Shown here: piece by piece, positions 18,941 through 27,164 of the stretch | Numbering within the stretch: the first letter of the stretch is position 1 | Layout of the letters: the number at the start of each line of letters is the position of its first letter | From: Myxococcales bacterium | Lineage (GTDB): Bacteria; Myxococcota_A; Polyangia; Polyangiales; Polyangiaceae | Reading direction: 5' to 3' | DNA: 55,020 bases | Assembly: GCA_023248735.1 (NCBI GenBank) | Contig: JAHFDY010000002.1 | Coordinates: 1-55,020 of the forward strand | Translations under genes and position numbers: made by a program | Notes under the pieces: model-generated | Database searches by the model: none | Seen by the model: only the letters and a program-made list of their open reading frames with translations | Told to the model about the DNA's origin: nothing

Positions 18941-20002
18941 TTATTTGGGATTCTTCAGCTTGAGCTTGGTAAACTCGTGCTTGAAGTGAAGGCGATCGCC
19001 AACTTCGGAAGCGTAGAGGTCGCTCGTCATGAGGATATGGCCGATCAACTTTTCGACCTTCTTCTCATCGGCAACGTACACATCGTAGATCGTGAAGCCT
19101 GACTTCACCTTTGACGCCAAAGACACTCGGAAATCGCGATCGTCGTCCGCCGCGATCAAATTGTGAGTGGTCGTCGGTGCGCGAAACACAAGGTGATGGG
19201 GCTCCTTGGTAGGTTGCGCTTCGCTGGTTCCGTCGGACTTCGTCCCCATGAGGCTAGCGAGCGAGAGGCGATTCCAATCGTCTGGCGGTGTGAAGTGCTT
19301 GTCGATCGCCCACTTCAGAAATTTCCCACCCGCTGTGACTGGCGTTACCGCGAACGTCGTCTTGAGATCCGGCGCAAAGAATGCGTGGGTGTCGGATTTT
19401 TTGTCGTCAACATTGACTGCGCCGTCAAGGGCGTGCAACGCGACGAGGTTGACCGAGGGCTTTCCGTCGACAAAGAACTTGAGCCCCATCGAGGGATTGA
19501 GGGCCGGCTTAAAATCACGACCTTCCGAGAAGGCAACCGTCAGTGACAGCCTTACGAGCCCCTCGGCAGGCTGCGAAAATATGCCCGTCATTCCATTGGA
19601 TGCAGAGGGTACGAAACGGATGGTCCCCGCGACACCACGGCGATGTGTACCCTTCTCGCGCGTCGACGACATGACGTCCGTATCTGCTGCCATCAAGTAG
19701 TTGAGGTAGTCGGGCTTGGTCGCCATGCGATTGGCCAACATCGCCTTCTTGGCGATCGTGTGCTTCTCGGGATAGTTCGGCAGCTGTCCTTCGGCGTACT
19801 TCGTCGCCGTGATGAGCTTGAGCAATTCGGCCTGTTTCGCGGGCGCCGTCTTCGTCACGTAGTCTGCGCCAAGATCGACAACGATCGGCTTGACGAGAAC
19901 GCCACCCAAAGTTCCTGGCGGCTCAACGCCTTCGGCGTGGGCAATCCCGGACAAAGCCGCCAGCACGACACTCGCGCTAAGCACTGTCTGAAGGCATCTC
20001 AT
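18941..20002 (-). CDS. Secreted/periplasmic protein, weakly catalase-like
   Basis: The protein has 353 residues. A Sec signal peptide ends at about residue 23 (SGIAHA-EG). The start is supported by a purine-rich GGGGGGAG before the ATG. The middle contains 'GTHRRGVAGTIRFVP', 'GLVRLSLTV' and 'SMGLKFFVDGKPSVNLVAL'. Their order recalls catalase-related beta-barrels (His-x-x-Gly-x-x-Gly ... VRxS ... GxAxKF ... N). I do not see the proximal heme Tyr motif, so activity is unproven. Its 3' end faces the TPR gene with a 44-base gap. Confidence 0.55.
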   Translation of the reverse strand: MRCLQTVLSASVVLAALSGIAHAEGVEPPGTLGGVLVKPIVVDLGADYVTKTAPAKQAELLKLITATKYAEGQLPNYPEKHTIAKKAMLANRMATKPDYLNYLMAADTDVMSSTREKGTHRRGVAGTIRFVPSASNGMTGIFSQPAEGLVRLSLTVAFSEGRDFKPALNPSMGLKFFVDGKPSVNLVALHALDGAVNVDDKKSDTHAFFAPDLKTTFAVTPVTAGGKFLKWAIDKHFTPPDDWNRLSLASLMGTKSDGTSEAQPTKEPHHLVFRAPTTTHNLIAADDDRDFRVSLASKVKSGFTIYDVYVADEKKVEKLIGHILMTSDLYASEVGDRLHFKHEFTKLKLKNPK

Positions 20003-20350
20003 GGCAGTTCTCCCCCCTTAGATGTTGAGTGTGACATACGGGCGTAACGAGCAAAGAACAAAGGAACGCTCACGTTGTGGGTGTGTGTGTGAATACTCCG
20101 TCAAGGTCATGAGTCATGCGTGAGCGCCGCCTCATGTCTCGTGGCAAAGCGCGCCAAAACGCTTTATGGCTGAGGAACCACGTTCCCATGGCACACCGAT
20201 ACGTTGAGCCCAGCCAGCCAAAGAGCCGGCGCCAAAAAGACAAAGACGACCTCATCGTAAATACGGTTGACCACTGAATGGACTCGGTCGAAAGCGTCAC
20301 GCTCTAGCGGAGGGGCTGCTCATTAGACTCTAACGAGCGTGTGCTCGGCG
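20003..20350 (+). other. Intergenic region (348 bases)
   Basis: This lies between the 5' end of the secreted protein gene and the 3' end of ksgA. It contains a short (gt)n run near 20086 and one plausible 53-codon plus-strand ORF, listed separately. The 76-aa minus ORF of the track (20070-20300) has no Shine-Dalgarno, signal or domain and is not supported. No tRNA fold or strong terminator was seen. Confidence 0.5.
20116..20277 (+). CDS. Candidate 53-aa basic small protein
   Basis: The ORF is below the track cut-off. An AAGG lies 9 bases before the ATG at 20116. The product is highly charged (MRERRLMSRGKARQNALWLRN) and ends KDKDDLIVNTVDH. The spacing of 'LRNHVPMAHRYV' and 'DDLI' is faintly reminiscent of sigma factor region 2, so it may be a decayed fragment or a true small protein. 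About two thirds of third codon positions are G or C, compatible with coding. It is a weak call. Confidence 0.25.
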   Translation: MRERRLMSRGKARQNALWLRNHVPMAHRYVEPSQPKSRRQKDKDDLIVNTVDH

Positions 20351-21196
20351 CTAAACAGGTCCGGCAAGGCCCTGCATTCGGGACAGCGCACGATCCATCG
20401 CCGCGTACTGCTCGACCGAAAGCGTCTCGCCGCGCGCGTCGAGTGAAATGCCGCTCTCCGCTGCAGCATCCTCCAGCATCTGTGGATCGGTCACCCGCCT
20501 CCACGCGTTCCTTAGCGTCTTTCGCCGCGCACCGAAGGCGCTCTTAACGAGCTGTCGAAAGAGCGCCGTTTCGGGTGCGCGCGGAGGGGATAGCTTCTGA
20601 AGTAAGACCACTGCGCTGTGCACATCTGGAGGAGGGAAAAAGCAATGTGGCGATACTTTTGTAACTAGTTTGGGCTCAAAAGCAGCCTGAACGAAAATGC
20701 TCAACGCGCCATACGTCTTACTGCCAGGTGCCGCGAGCAGGCGATCGGCGACCTCGAGTTGCACCATGAAGACTGCGCGATCAAACAAGACTGCATGCTC
20801 GACGGCTCGCTGCAAGAGGCTGCCGGTGATTTGGTAAGGTAAATTGCCCGACAAAACGCGCAAGCCGATCGCACCCTCGAAGAGCGGCTCGAGCGGTTCT
20901 GCCTGCGCGTCGCCCTCGATGACTTTCACTGAGTCACCAAATTGACTTTCAAGAATCGGAACCAAATCGCGATCGCGCTCGACGGCGATAACCACCTTCG
21001 CTCGCTTCACGAGTGCGGCCGTTAGCGCGCCCGTTCCTGCGCCGAACTCGACCACCGTGGCATTGCTCATTGAGTCATCAGGGACGCACGCGCGCGCGAT
21101 GAGGTCGAGGATGTTCGCGTCCGTTAGAAAGTTCTGACCGAACGATCGCTTTGGCCGAAGGCCGCGCTCCGTGAGCAACGCCCGCACGTGGCTCAC
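20351..21196 (-). CDS. rsmA: 16S rRNA dimethyladenosine transferase
   Basis: The protein (also called KsgA) has 281 residues. It dimethylates two adjacent adenines near the 3' end of 16S rRNA. Motifs are the KsgA N-terminus 'GLRPKRSFGQNFLTD', SAM motif I 'VVEFGAGTGALTAAL', acidic motif II 'AVERD', the catalytic SGNLPY and 'CFFPPPDVHSAVV'. The track start at 21454 is replaced by the GTG at 21196, which overlaps the DUF58 stop as GTGA. A second GTG at 21187 is possible. It is the last gene of the DUF4350-MoxR-DUF58 operon. Confidence 0.95.
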   Translation of the reverse strand: MSHVRALLTERGLRPKRSFGQNFLTDANILDLIARACVPDDSMSNATVVEFGAGTGALTAALVKRAKVVIAVERDRDLVPILESQFGDSVKVIEGDAQAEPLEPLFEGAIGLRVLSGNLPYQITGSLLQRAVEHAVLFDRAVFMVQLEVADRLLAAPGSKTYGALSIFVQAAFEPKLVTKVSPHCFFPPPDVHSAVVLLQKLSPPRAPETALFRQLVKSAFGARRKTLRNAWRRVTDPQMLEDAAAESGISLDARGETLSVEQYAAMDRALSRMQGLAGPV

Positions 21197-22749
21197 TTCG
21201 AGGGCCCACGAAGGTGCAAGCGCTTCGCGCCCGAGGCGGTAAGCGCCACAGCATTGCGACGTTCGGCCGCGCGAACGCGCAATCGAACCGCATAGTTTGC
21301 GGCTTGTGCGATTGTGAGCGCGTCGCCCTCGGCATCGGGCAGCGTGCGTTCGAACGGCGTCAGTGCCCATGCCACCGCGATGCCGCTCTTGCGAACACGT
21401 CGCACAGCGGACCGCATCGTCAGAGACGTCGCGCTGAACGGCCCAAAAACGCAAATGGAACCTATGTGCCTACGTTCCTTCGCGAGTGTATCCAGTACGG
21501 ACGCGATGGTGATCTCGCTGACAGCGCGCTCGCCTTGTTCAGGAGGCGGTGTCTCAATGCCGAACGCCTCGAGGTATCTGCGGAGTCGCGACTCGGTTTC
21601 GGTTGTCGCAACCGGTTCGTGAGCACCGAAAGGCGCGCGCTCGAGTTGGGCTTCGGCGCGCTTCGCGACGTGATCGACGTCGGCCTTGGCCGTTTGATGC
21701 GTCGTTTCAAGTGGCCTTAGGTGTTCGAAAACGAGGCGTGCAAGTTCGCTTTGGCGCAAGCCACATCGATCCGCATCGACGCAGCGTGAGCTTGCGAAGA
21801 GTGCTTGTTCGATTGCTTCGGTGTGGGCAGGACCTGCGCCCACCTCTACCCATGCAAGAACGCGCGACGCAACGACTGCGAGGCCCACTCTCTCTCCGCG
21901 CGCGATTGAACCGCGAATGCTCTTGGCAAGGTCGTGCACAGAGTGATCGAGCGGCGCCGATCCGGGATCGCCGGCCCACAGTTCAACCGAAGCGTCGAGC
22001 ACGTAGAACGACGATTGCACCTCTTCTTGCTCGGTTTCGCGGACGAGCAACTTGCCACGCCGTGCGCTCGCCTTCCACGCAACCTTGCGCATCGAGTCGC
22101 CAAAAGTGTAGTCGCGCAGCTCACGCACAGACGAGCTTTCGCCCTTGCGTTTGGACGGGCGACCGTTTGGATCAGCGCGCCTTGCTCGTCCACCGATCGC
22201 ACTCTGTTGCAGTGCGCGGAGCGGGGCCGGCGATGCCTCGATGCCAATGGGGTTTAGGAACAACAGCGGCACCTCGAAGAGGCCGTCACCACCAACAAAC
22301 GTGTCGCGCACTTCGAAACTTAGGCCGTGCAAACCCCAGCGCCCGATGCGCTTCGCCGTAACCGTCAACGTGACGCGGGTGAGTGCTTCAGGTTCGAGCA
22401 GGATCTCGTTCTTTTCGAGCGCGACCTCGAGGAGCGACGAGTGAATCGCTCGAACGTTGACGGCGCGAATAACGTGCTTGCTGCGGTTACGAATGTCTGC
22501 GTGCACCATGACGGTTTCGTTCACGGCCAGACGACGGACACGTTGATGCAGGGCCCAGTTCATCTCGAAGCCGTGCGCGCGTAATTCCGCAACTGTCAGT
22601 GCTGACTTTGCGCGTGCGAACGCGACCGTCGTCACAACCGCGGCACCAAACGCCATCGCAGGTGGCGCACGCATGATGACGCCGAACACCAAGAGAGCCG
22701 CGCCAGCGAGGCCAACCTGAAATGCCGGGGACGTTGCGTAGAGGCGCAT
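21193..22749 (-). CDS. DUF58-domain membrane protein
   Basis: The protein has 518 residues. Two hydrophobic segments occupy the N-terminus (about 10-50: 'VGLAGAALLVFGVIM' and 'AMAFGAAVVTTVAFA'), then a beta-rich region. The DUF58 hallmark 'VRELRDYTFGDSMRKVAWKASARRGKLLVRE' region follows (variant of REYxxGDxxRxIdWkaSAR). A vWA-like fold comes after it ('SSFYVLDASVELW'), where the MIDAS is degenerate. DUF58 proteins pair with MoxR AAA ATPases in a presumed chaperone or maturation system. The start lies 9 bases after the MoxR stop, and its own stop overlaps ksgA. Confidence 0.88.
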   Translation of the reverse strand: MRLYATSPAFQVGLAGAALLVFGVIMRAPPAMAFGAAVVTTVAFARAKSALTVAELRAHGFEMNWALHQRVRRLAVNETVMVHADIRNRSKHVIRAVNVRAIHSSLLEVALEKNEILLEPEALTRVTLTVTAKRIGRWGLHGLSFEVRDTFVGGDGLFEVPLLFLNPIGIEASPAPLRALQQSAIGGRARRADPNGRPSKRKGESSSVRELRDYTFGDSMRKVAWKASARRGKLLVRETEQEEVQSSFYVLDASVELWAGDPGSAPLDHSVHDLAKSIRGSIARGERVGLAVVASRVLAWVEVGAGPAHTEAIEQALFASSRCVDADRCGLRQSELARLVFEHLRPLETTHQTAKADVDHVAKRAEAQLERAPFGAHEPVATTETESRLRRYLEAFGIETPPPEQGERAVSEITIASVLDTLAKERRHIGSICVFGPFSATSLTMRSAVRRVRKSGIAVAWALTPFERTLPDAEGDALTIAQAANYAVRLRVRAAERRNAVALTASGAKRLHLRGPSK

Positions 22750-22758
22750 AGGGAAGGG

Positions 22759-23721
22759 CTACGCCGTTCCTCGGTAGCTTACCTTCTTGAGGACGTCCCG
22801 CACGATGTTGTCCCGTGCGTCGAGGCTTCCTTCATGCTCACCCGCGAGGACCATGCGATGTGCCAGCACGCTCGGGGCGAGTTCGCGAATGTCGTCCGGC
22901 GTTACGAACGCGCGACCGCGCAAGAGCGCGTGGGCCTTCGCGGCGTGAACCATCGCGAGTGTCCCTCGCGGGCTCACCCCGAGCACGACCCTTGGATCGC
23001 GACGCGTCGCCGTTGTGAGCGCGATGGCATACCCGAGTAACGACTCTTCGATGTGCACGCGAGAAGCCATCGACTGCAGTTCGAAAACGCGCTCTGGGCT
23101 GAGAACCGATGCAGACGTAGGCGCCACCGACCCGTGAAGCTTCAGCATGCGCAGCTCCTCCTCGGGTGTCGGGTAGCCCATTCGAATACGGATCATGAAG
23201 CGATCAATTTGAGCTTCCGGCAAGGGGTACGTGCCTTCGAAGTCGATCGGGTTTTGTGTCGCAAGAACGAAGAATGGCGAGGCAAGGACAAACCGCTCTC
23301 CATCGATGGTCACTTGCTTTTCTTGCATCGCTTCGAGCAGCGCGGCCTGTGTTTTCGCAGGCGCGCGGTTGATCTCGTCGGCAAGTACAACGTGCGCAAA
23401 AATGGGTCCTGCGCGAAACGAAAACGTGCCATCGCGCGGAGAGAGCACATACGTTCCGGTGATGTCTGACGGGAGGAGGTCGGCTGTAAACTGAATGCGG
23501 CGCGATGTGCACCCAAGCGAATGGGCAAATGTCTTGACCATCGTCGTTTTTGCGACGCCAGGAACGCCTTCGAGCAAGACGTGGCCTTGAGCGAGCAACG
23601 CGGTCGCGAGCAAGTCAACGGTCGCAGCGGGACCGGCAATGACACGTGCAACCTCGGCGCGAAGGGCAGTCAGAGCTCCGTGCGCGAAGGCAACTTCGTT
23701 CTCTTTGAGCGCGGCTTGCAT
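22759..23721 (-). CDS. MoxR-family AAA ATPase
   Basis: The protein has 320 residues from the ATG at 23721; the track start at 23724 is an upstream TTG. Walker A GVPGVAKTT is at 52-60, Walker B 'HVVLADEINRAPAKTQAALLEAMQE', sensor 1 'FFVLATQNPIDFEGTYPLPEAQ' and arginine finger region 'DRFMIRI' follow. The C-terminal lid is of the MoxR type ('VTPDDIRELAPSVLAHR'). MoxR ATPases work with DUF58/vWA proteins to remodel or insert metal or protein partners. It follows the DUF4350 gene by three bases. Confidence 0.95.
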   Translation of the reverse strand: MQAALKENEVAFAHGALTALRAEVARVIAGPAATVDLLATALLAQGHVLLEGVPGVAKTTMVKTFAHSLGCTSRRIQFTADLLPSDITGTYVLSPRDGTFSFRAGPIFAHVVLADEINRAPAKTQAALLEAMQEKQVTIDGERFVLASPFFVLATQNPIDFEGTYPLPEAQIDRFMIRIRMGYPTPEEELRMLKLHGSVAPTSASVLSPERVFELQSMASRVHIEESLLGYAIALTTATRRDPRVVLGVSPRGTLAMVHAAKAHALLRGRAFVTPDDIRELAPSVLAHRMVLAGEHEGSLDARDNIVRDVLKKVSYRGTA

Positions 23722-23724
23722 CAA

Positions 23725-25011
23725 CTACCCGTTCCCTGTGAGGGTCTTGACCAGGCGATCGACCCGATTCGTGAACTTCACGACCTCGCCATCGCGCACG
23801 CCTGTGCCGAGAGGGTCACGCTGAACCTGTTGTTCGATCGCGGTGAGTTCTTCAAGGAGGCGTGCAAGTTCGGCCCGCGTTGGCTCGGCAAGTTCGAGTC
23901 GCGCGTTTGCATGGGCGAGGAGTTCGCCAGTCGTGACGAGGTCTTCCAAATGTAACAGAGATCGCACAAGTTCAACGAGGCCCGCTTTGAGCTCAAGAAG
24001 CACGAGCACACGCGATGTGCTCGGCGCGGCGATGACTGCGGCGTGTCCTGCAAGACCGCCCTGGAGCACCGTTGGAATGCGTCGCGCGTAACGAGGTCGG
24101 GTGCCAATGTAGCGACGTCCGGCGGTCAGGAGTACCCATCCAACCACCAACGTTGTCATGCCAAGCGCGACGGCGTAGCGCATCGCTGGCGACAACCCAT
24201 GGCGGCGCAGATCGGCGAGGAACGTGCGCAAGTTATGCATGAGCTCATCGGACCAGCTTCGCTCACCGAAGTTCCCGACCTGGCGGAACTTGCCGGAGAC
24301 GATGAAAAGGCGGCCTCGTCTCTGCCCCCAATGGTCATCGTCGGTGGCGTATCTCACGAGCGACCTTGCGAGCTCTCGATTGCCCGGAAATCGAAGCAAC
24401 GAGTTCATGGCGACCGAAGAGTCCCCGATAACGAGCAGCCGCCCCTTCTCAACCGCACCCGCGAGTCCCACCATCGTGGTGGTTCCGTCTCGACCACGCA
24501 CCTTCAAGAGAGGAGAGAGGGACGGATGTACGACGCCTGTCGCATGATTCAAGATGACGCGTTCTACATTCCCCGTGACGACGTGCTGCCCGGCCGGCTC
24601 TGCGACTGCAAACTGTGGATTTTGTCTCAACATTTCGGCGGGATCACGCGGCAAGGCGACACGTGCGATTCCAAAGTAGCGCAAGAGGTCGTCGCTCGTG
24701 CCGAAGTCGTCGAGCACAATGACGCGCCCGCCCGCTGTCATGAATCGCGCCAAGTTGTCCAGTTCCAGGTTTGTCTCGGGGTGAATGATGAGCACCCCGT
24801 CCTCGGCCTTCAGATCCTCGTAAACGAGCCGTTCACTAGCAATGACACGAGGCGCGCCGAGCTCCGTTCGTGCGAGGTCGACAACCTCTCGCGAACCCTC
24901 CCACGCATCGCTTTCGAGATTCAAAGGGGTCGCCCACGCTACGCCAAGCTGACTGAACAGCATCAACGCAGCCACAAGCGCCAATCTGAATTGACCCAAG
25001 GTACCCAACAT
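23725..25011 (-). CDS. DUF4350-domain membrane protein
   Basis: The protein has 428 residues from the ATG at 25011 (MLGTLGQFRLALVAALMLFS), with an N-terminal membrane or signal segment. A DUF4350-type Rossmann-like part follows: 'GVLIIHPETNLELDNLARFMTAGGRVIVLDDFG' and 'RLLVIGDSSVAMNSLLRFPGNRELARSLV'. A second transmembrane helix lies around residue 280 ('AVALGMTTLVVGWVLLTAG'), with a cytoplasmic helical tail after it. It is the first gene of the operon with MoxR and DUF58, a common trio whose role is not established. The gene is divergent from the small protein at 25126. Confidence 0.82.
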   Translation of the reverse strand: MLGTLGQFRLALVAALMLFSQLGVAWATPLNLESDAWEGSREVVDLARTELGAPRVIASERLVYEDLKAEDGVLIIHPETNLELDNLARFMTAGGRVIVLDDFGTSDDLLRYFGIARVALPRDPAEMLRQNPQFAVAEPAGQHVVTGNVERVILNHATGVVHPSLSPLLKVRGRDGTTTMVGLAGAVEKGRLLVIGDSSVAMNSLLRFPGNRELARSLVRYATDDDHWGQRRGRLFIVSGKFRQVGNFGERSWSDELMHNLRTFLADLRRHGLSPAMRYAVALGMTTLVVGWVLLTAGRRYIGTRPRYARRIPTVLQGGLAGHAAVIAAPSTSRVLVLLELKAGLVELVRSLLHLEDLVTTGELLAHANARLELAEPTRAELARLLEELTAIEQQVQRDPLGTGVRDGEVVKFTNRVDRLVKTLTGNG

Positions 25012-25125
25012 GTTGAGCGTAGCCCAACCCGCCAAACTCCGAACACTTGACCGGCCTGGGGGCGTTGCTACGTTTCATTTATCAGTGGTCGCTTCTCCAC
25101 GGCTTTCGCCTCGGAGGTGATTTCG

Positions 25126-25299
25126 ATGCTTCCTCCGTTCATTATCGAGCAAATTCGCAGACGAGAAGAAAAAGAGCGCGTGCGCGAGGACCAACCGCGC
25201 CTCGAGCTTCCGCTTGACCGCCCTGCGCCGAGGCAACAGACGCCTGTTGCAGAGGATCCCGACCGGGGCGTGATTGTGATCGAAGTTTACGGGGATTGA
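25126..25299 (+). CDS. Small conserved-looking 57-aa protein
   Basis: The product begins MLPPFIIEQIRRREEKERVRED, continues with LELPLDRP and a Pro/Gln-rich bridge, and ends DRGVIVIEVYGD. The start is set by CGGAGG (25112-25117), 8 bases before the ATG at 25126; the track GTG at 25117 overlaps that Shine-Dalgarno. The layout is a charged amphipathic helix, a disordered Pro segment and a hydrophobic beta-like tail. I believe similar proteins occur in other myxobacteria, but I cannot verify it. There is no known function. It is divergent from the DUF4350 operon. Confidence 0.7.
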   Translation: MLPPFIIEQIRRREEKERVREDQPRLELPLDRPAPRQQTPVAEDPDRGVIVIEVYGD

Positions 25300-25421
25300 T
25301 CGAGGGAGCTCGCCTCAGCTTGCGCTCAACTGCCTATGAATGGCCCTCAGAAGCGTGCTTCTACGCGGGCTGCGTCGTTCAACCAGGCAAATTGCACGAT
25401 TTTTGAGTAGGCTGCCGCCCC

Positions 25422-27164
25422 ATGCCGGCGCCTTACTTTCAGCTTTGGTCGGACCTAAGCCACCTCCGACGACTCGCCGTTTTGACGACCGTGCTGGGCT
25501 TGGCTTCGTTGGCCGCTTGTTACAGCGACAGCTCGGGCATCGAGCCACCCGTGACCAGCATGTACTATCCGACGGGACTCGCCGTTTCGAAAGGTGGCGG
25601 CGTGCTCTACGTCGCGAACAGCGATTTCGATCTGAAGTACAACGGCGGCACTCTTCAGAGCTACGATCTGACTTCGATAAGACGCCACGCCGCGCTGACG
25701 ATTCTCAATCCACAAGACCCTGACCTTCCGCTCGTCCGTGCCGCTTCAGGTCCTTGTTCTTCCACCGTGCCGATTGAGAAGAATGACGGTTCGGGCGACC
25801 GGCAGCCGCTTGGCGAAACCTGCGCACCGCCAACCGATTCAACGCGCTACGTGCAAGATACAGCCATCGTGAGCGCGTTCGCGAACGACCTTGAGTTCTC
25901 GCCCTCCAAAAACCGGCTGTTCTTTCCAGTCAGCGGAAATGCGTCGGTCATGTGGGCAGACGTCGAGCCCGATGACAGCTCAAAGGGTGCAACGTCAACG
26001 AACTTTACAATTGGTTGCGGCACGCGCACGAACAACCGATGCGATGATGGTCATCAAGCGGGCGCCTCAGCAACCGAACCGGGCAACACCCGCGGCATTA
26101 CATTGCCGGGTCAACCTTTTGGCATGGCGTTCACCGAAGACGGTACCGGCCTTGCGATTACCCATCAGGTCGACACGGTCGCGAGCCTTCTATCGACGGG
26201 GCTGTCGTCAACGGGCGTGCGCGTATCGGCGCCGTCGTTGCAGTTTTTGGTCAGTGAAATCCCGAATGGCTCTACGGGAATTGCGCTCGTGCCACACGAT
26301 GCCGATGCGTATGACGAGTGCATCGATTCCCCGACAAGCTCAGCTTGCCTCGCCGCGATGCCAAAGCCTGCGTTCCTGAAGACGAGCAAGATCGAGTCCA
26401 CGCTCGCACTCCTTCGCTATTATGCCGACGAGGGTGGTCAAGGAACTTCATCATTGTATCGGCCTTACCTCGCGTTTGAGCGGCTCTACCCAATCGCAGT
26501 GACATCGATCGGCATCGATGAGCGCGGGCTTGCGATGGACGCGAGCGAGCGCATCGCTTGCAAGACACAAGCTGCGCTCCTTTCGGGAGAAGCGAGGCGT
26601 GCAACGATTCGCGCGTGTGCGCGGTTGCCAGCGCGTGTTTTCATCGCGAATCGATCGACCAGCTCGTCATATGGCGGGCTCCTCGTCGGCGAGATCGGCG
26701 CCACGGCTGCCGACGGCAGTTACGACGCCGACGCGCTGCGCATCGTCTCATCCATTCCGCTGCTAGGCGGGCCCTCTCGCATTCATCTTGCGCCGATCGT
26801 CGACGTGGATGGTCGCTACAGCCTGCGTGTGTTCGTGGTGGCGTTCGATTCGAACCGCGTCGTCGTTGTGAATCCCGAAACACAGCAAGTTGAAGCGACC
26901 ATCGTGGTGGGGCAGGGGCCATTTGCAATGGCGTTCGATCCTGTCTCGGTCGATGACGTTGCACGTCGGGAACTTGTTCCAGACGACGCGCGGTTCGCCC
27001 AGGATCCCAAGGTCAAATTGAAACGTTATCGATTCGGTTACATTGCGAGCTTCACCCGATCGTATGTGCAGGCGATCGATCTGGACAACACGTCGATGTC
27101 ATCCACATTTGAACGCGTCGTGTTCACGCTTGGTGACCCTAGCGCCTTGGCGGTCTCGAAATGA
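25422..27164 (+). CDS. Lipoprotein with beta-propeller-like repeats (first of a pair)
   Basis: The protein has 580 residues. The signal peptide is long, with lipobox LAAC (TTVLGLASLAAC). The body starts with a YncE-like blade, 'YYPTGLAVSKGGGVLYVANSDFD', and has further blades, e.g. 'GQPFGMAFTEDGTGLAI' and 'RVVVVNPETQQVEATIVVGQGPFAMAFDP'. It is probably surface-exposed, with no catalytic motif recognised. Its stop overlaps the start of the next lipoprotein (ATGA), so the two are made together. Confidence 0.8.
   Translation: MPAPYFQLWSDLSHLRRLAVLTTVLGLASLAACYSDSSGIEPPVTSMYYPTGLAVSKGGGVLYVANSDFDLKYNGGTLQSYDLTSIRRHAALTILNPQDPDLPLVRAASGPCSSTVPIEKNDGSGDRQPLGETCAPPTDSTRYVQDTAIVSAFANDLEFSPSKNRLFFPVSGNASVMWADVEPDDSSKGATSTNFTIGCGTRTNNRCDDGHQAGASATEPGNTRGITLPGQPFGMAFTEDGTGLAITHQVDTVASLLSTGLSSTGVRVSAPSLQFLVSEIPNGSTGIALVPHDADAYDECIDSPTSSACLAAMPKPAFLKTSKIESTLALLRYYADEGGQGTSSLYRPYLAFERLYPIAVTSIGIDERGLAMDASERIACKTQAALLSGEARRATIRACARLPARVFIANRSTSSSYGGLLVGEIGATAADGSYDADALRIVSSIPLLGGPSRIHLAPIVDVDGRYSLRVFVVAFDSNRVVVVNPETQQVEATIVVGQGPFAMAFDPVSVDDVARRELVPDDARFAQDPKVKLKRYRFGYIASFTRSYVQAIDLDNTSMSSTFERVVFTLGDPSALAVSK

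Noticed and set aside
20084-20096. Short gt repeat as a phase-variable tract
   Set aside because: Only about five gt units, not inside a coding region, too short to imply slippage control.
20070-20300. 76-aa minus ORF in the gap after ksgA
   Set aside because: No Shine-Dalgarno, signal or domain; the plus-strand 53-codon ORF is the better though still weak candidate.
24043-25050. 335-aa plus-strand ORF antisense to the DUF4350 gene
   Set aside because: It is antisense to a gene with clear domain motifs and operon junctions; no domain or Shine-Dalgarno is seen.
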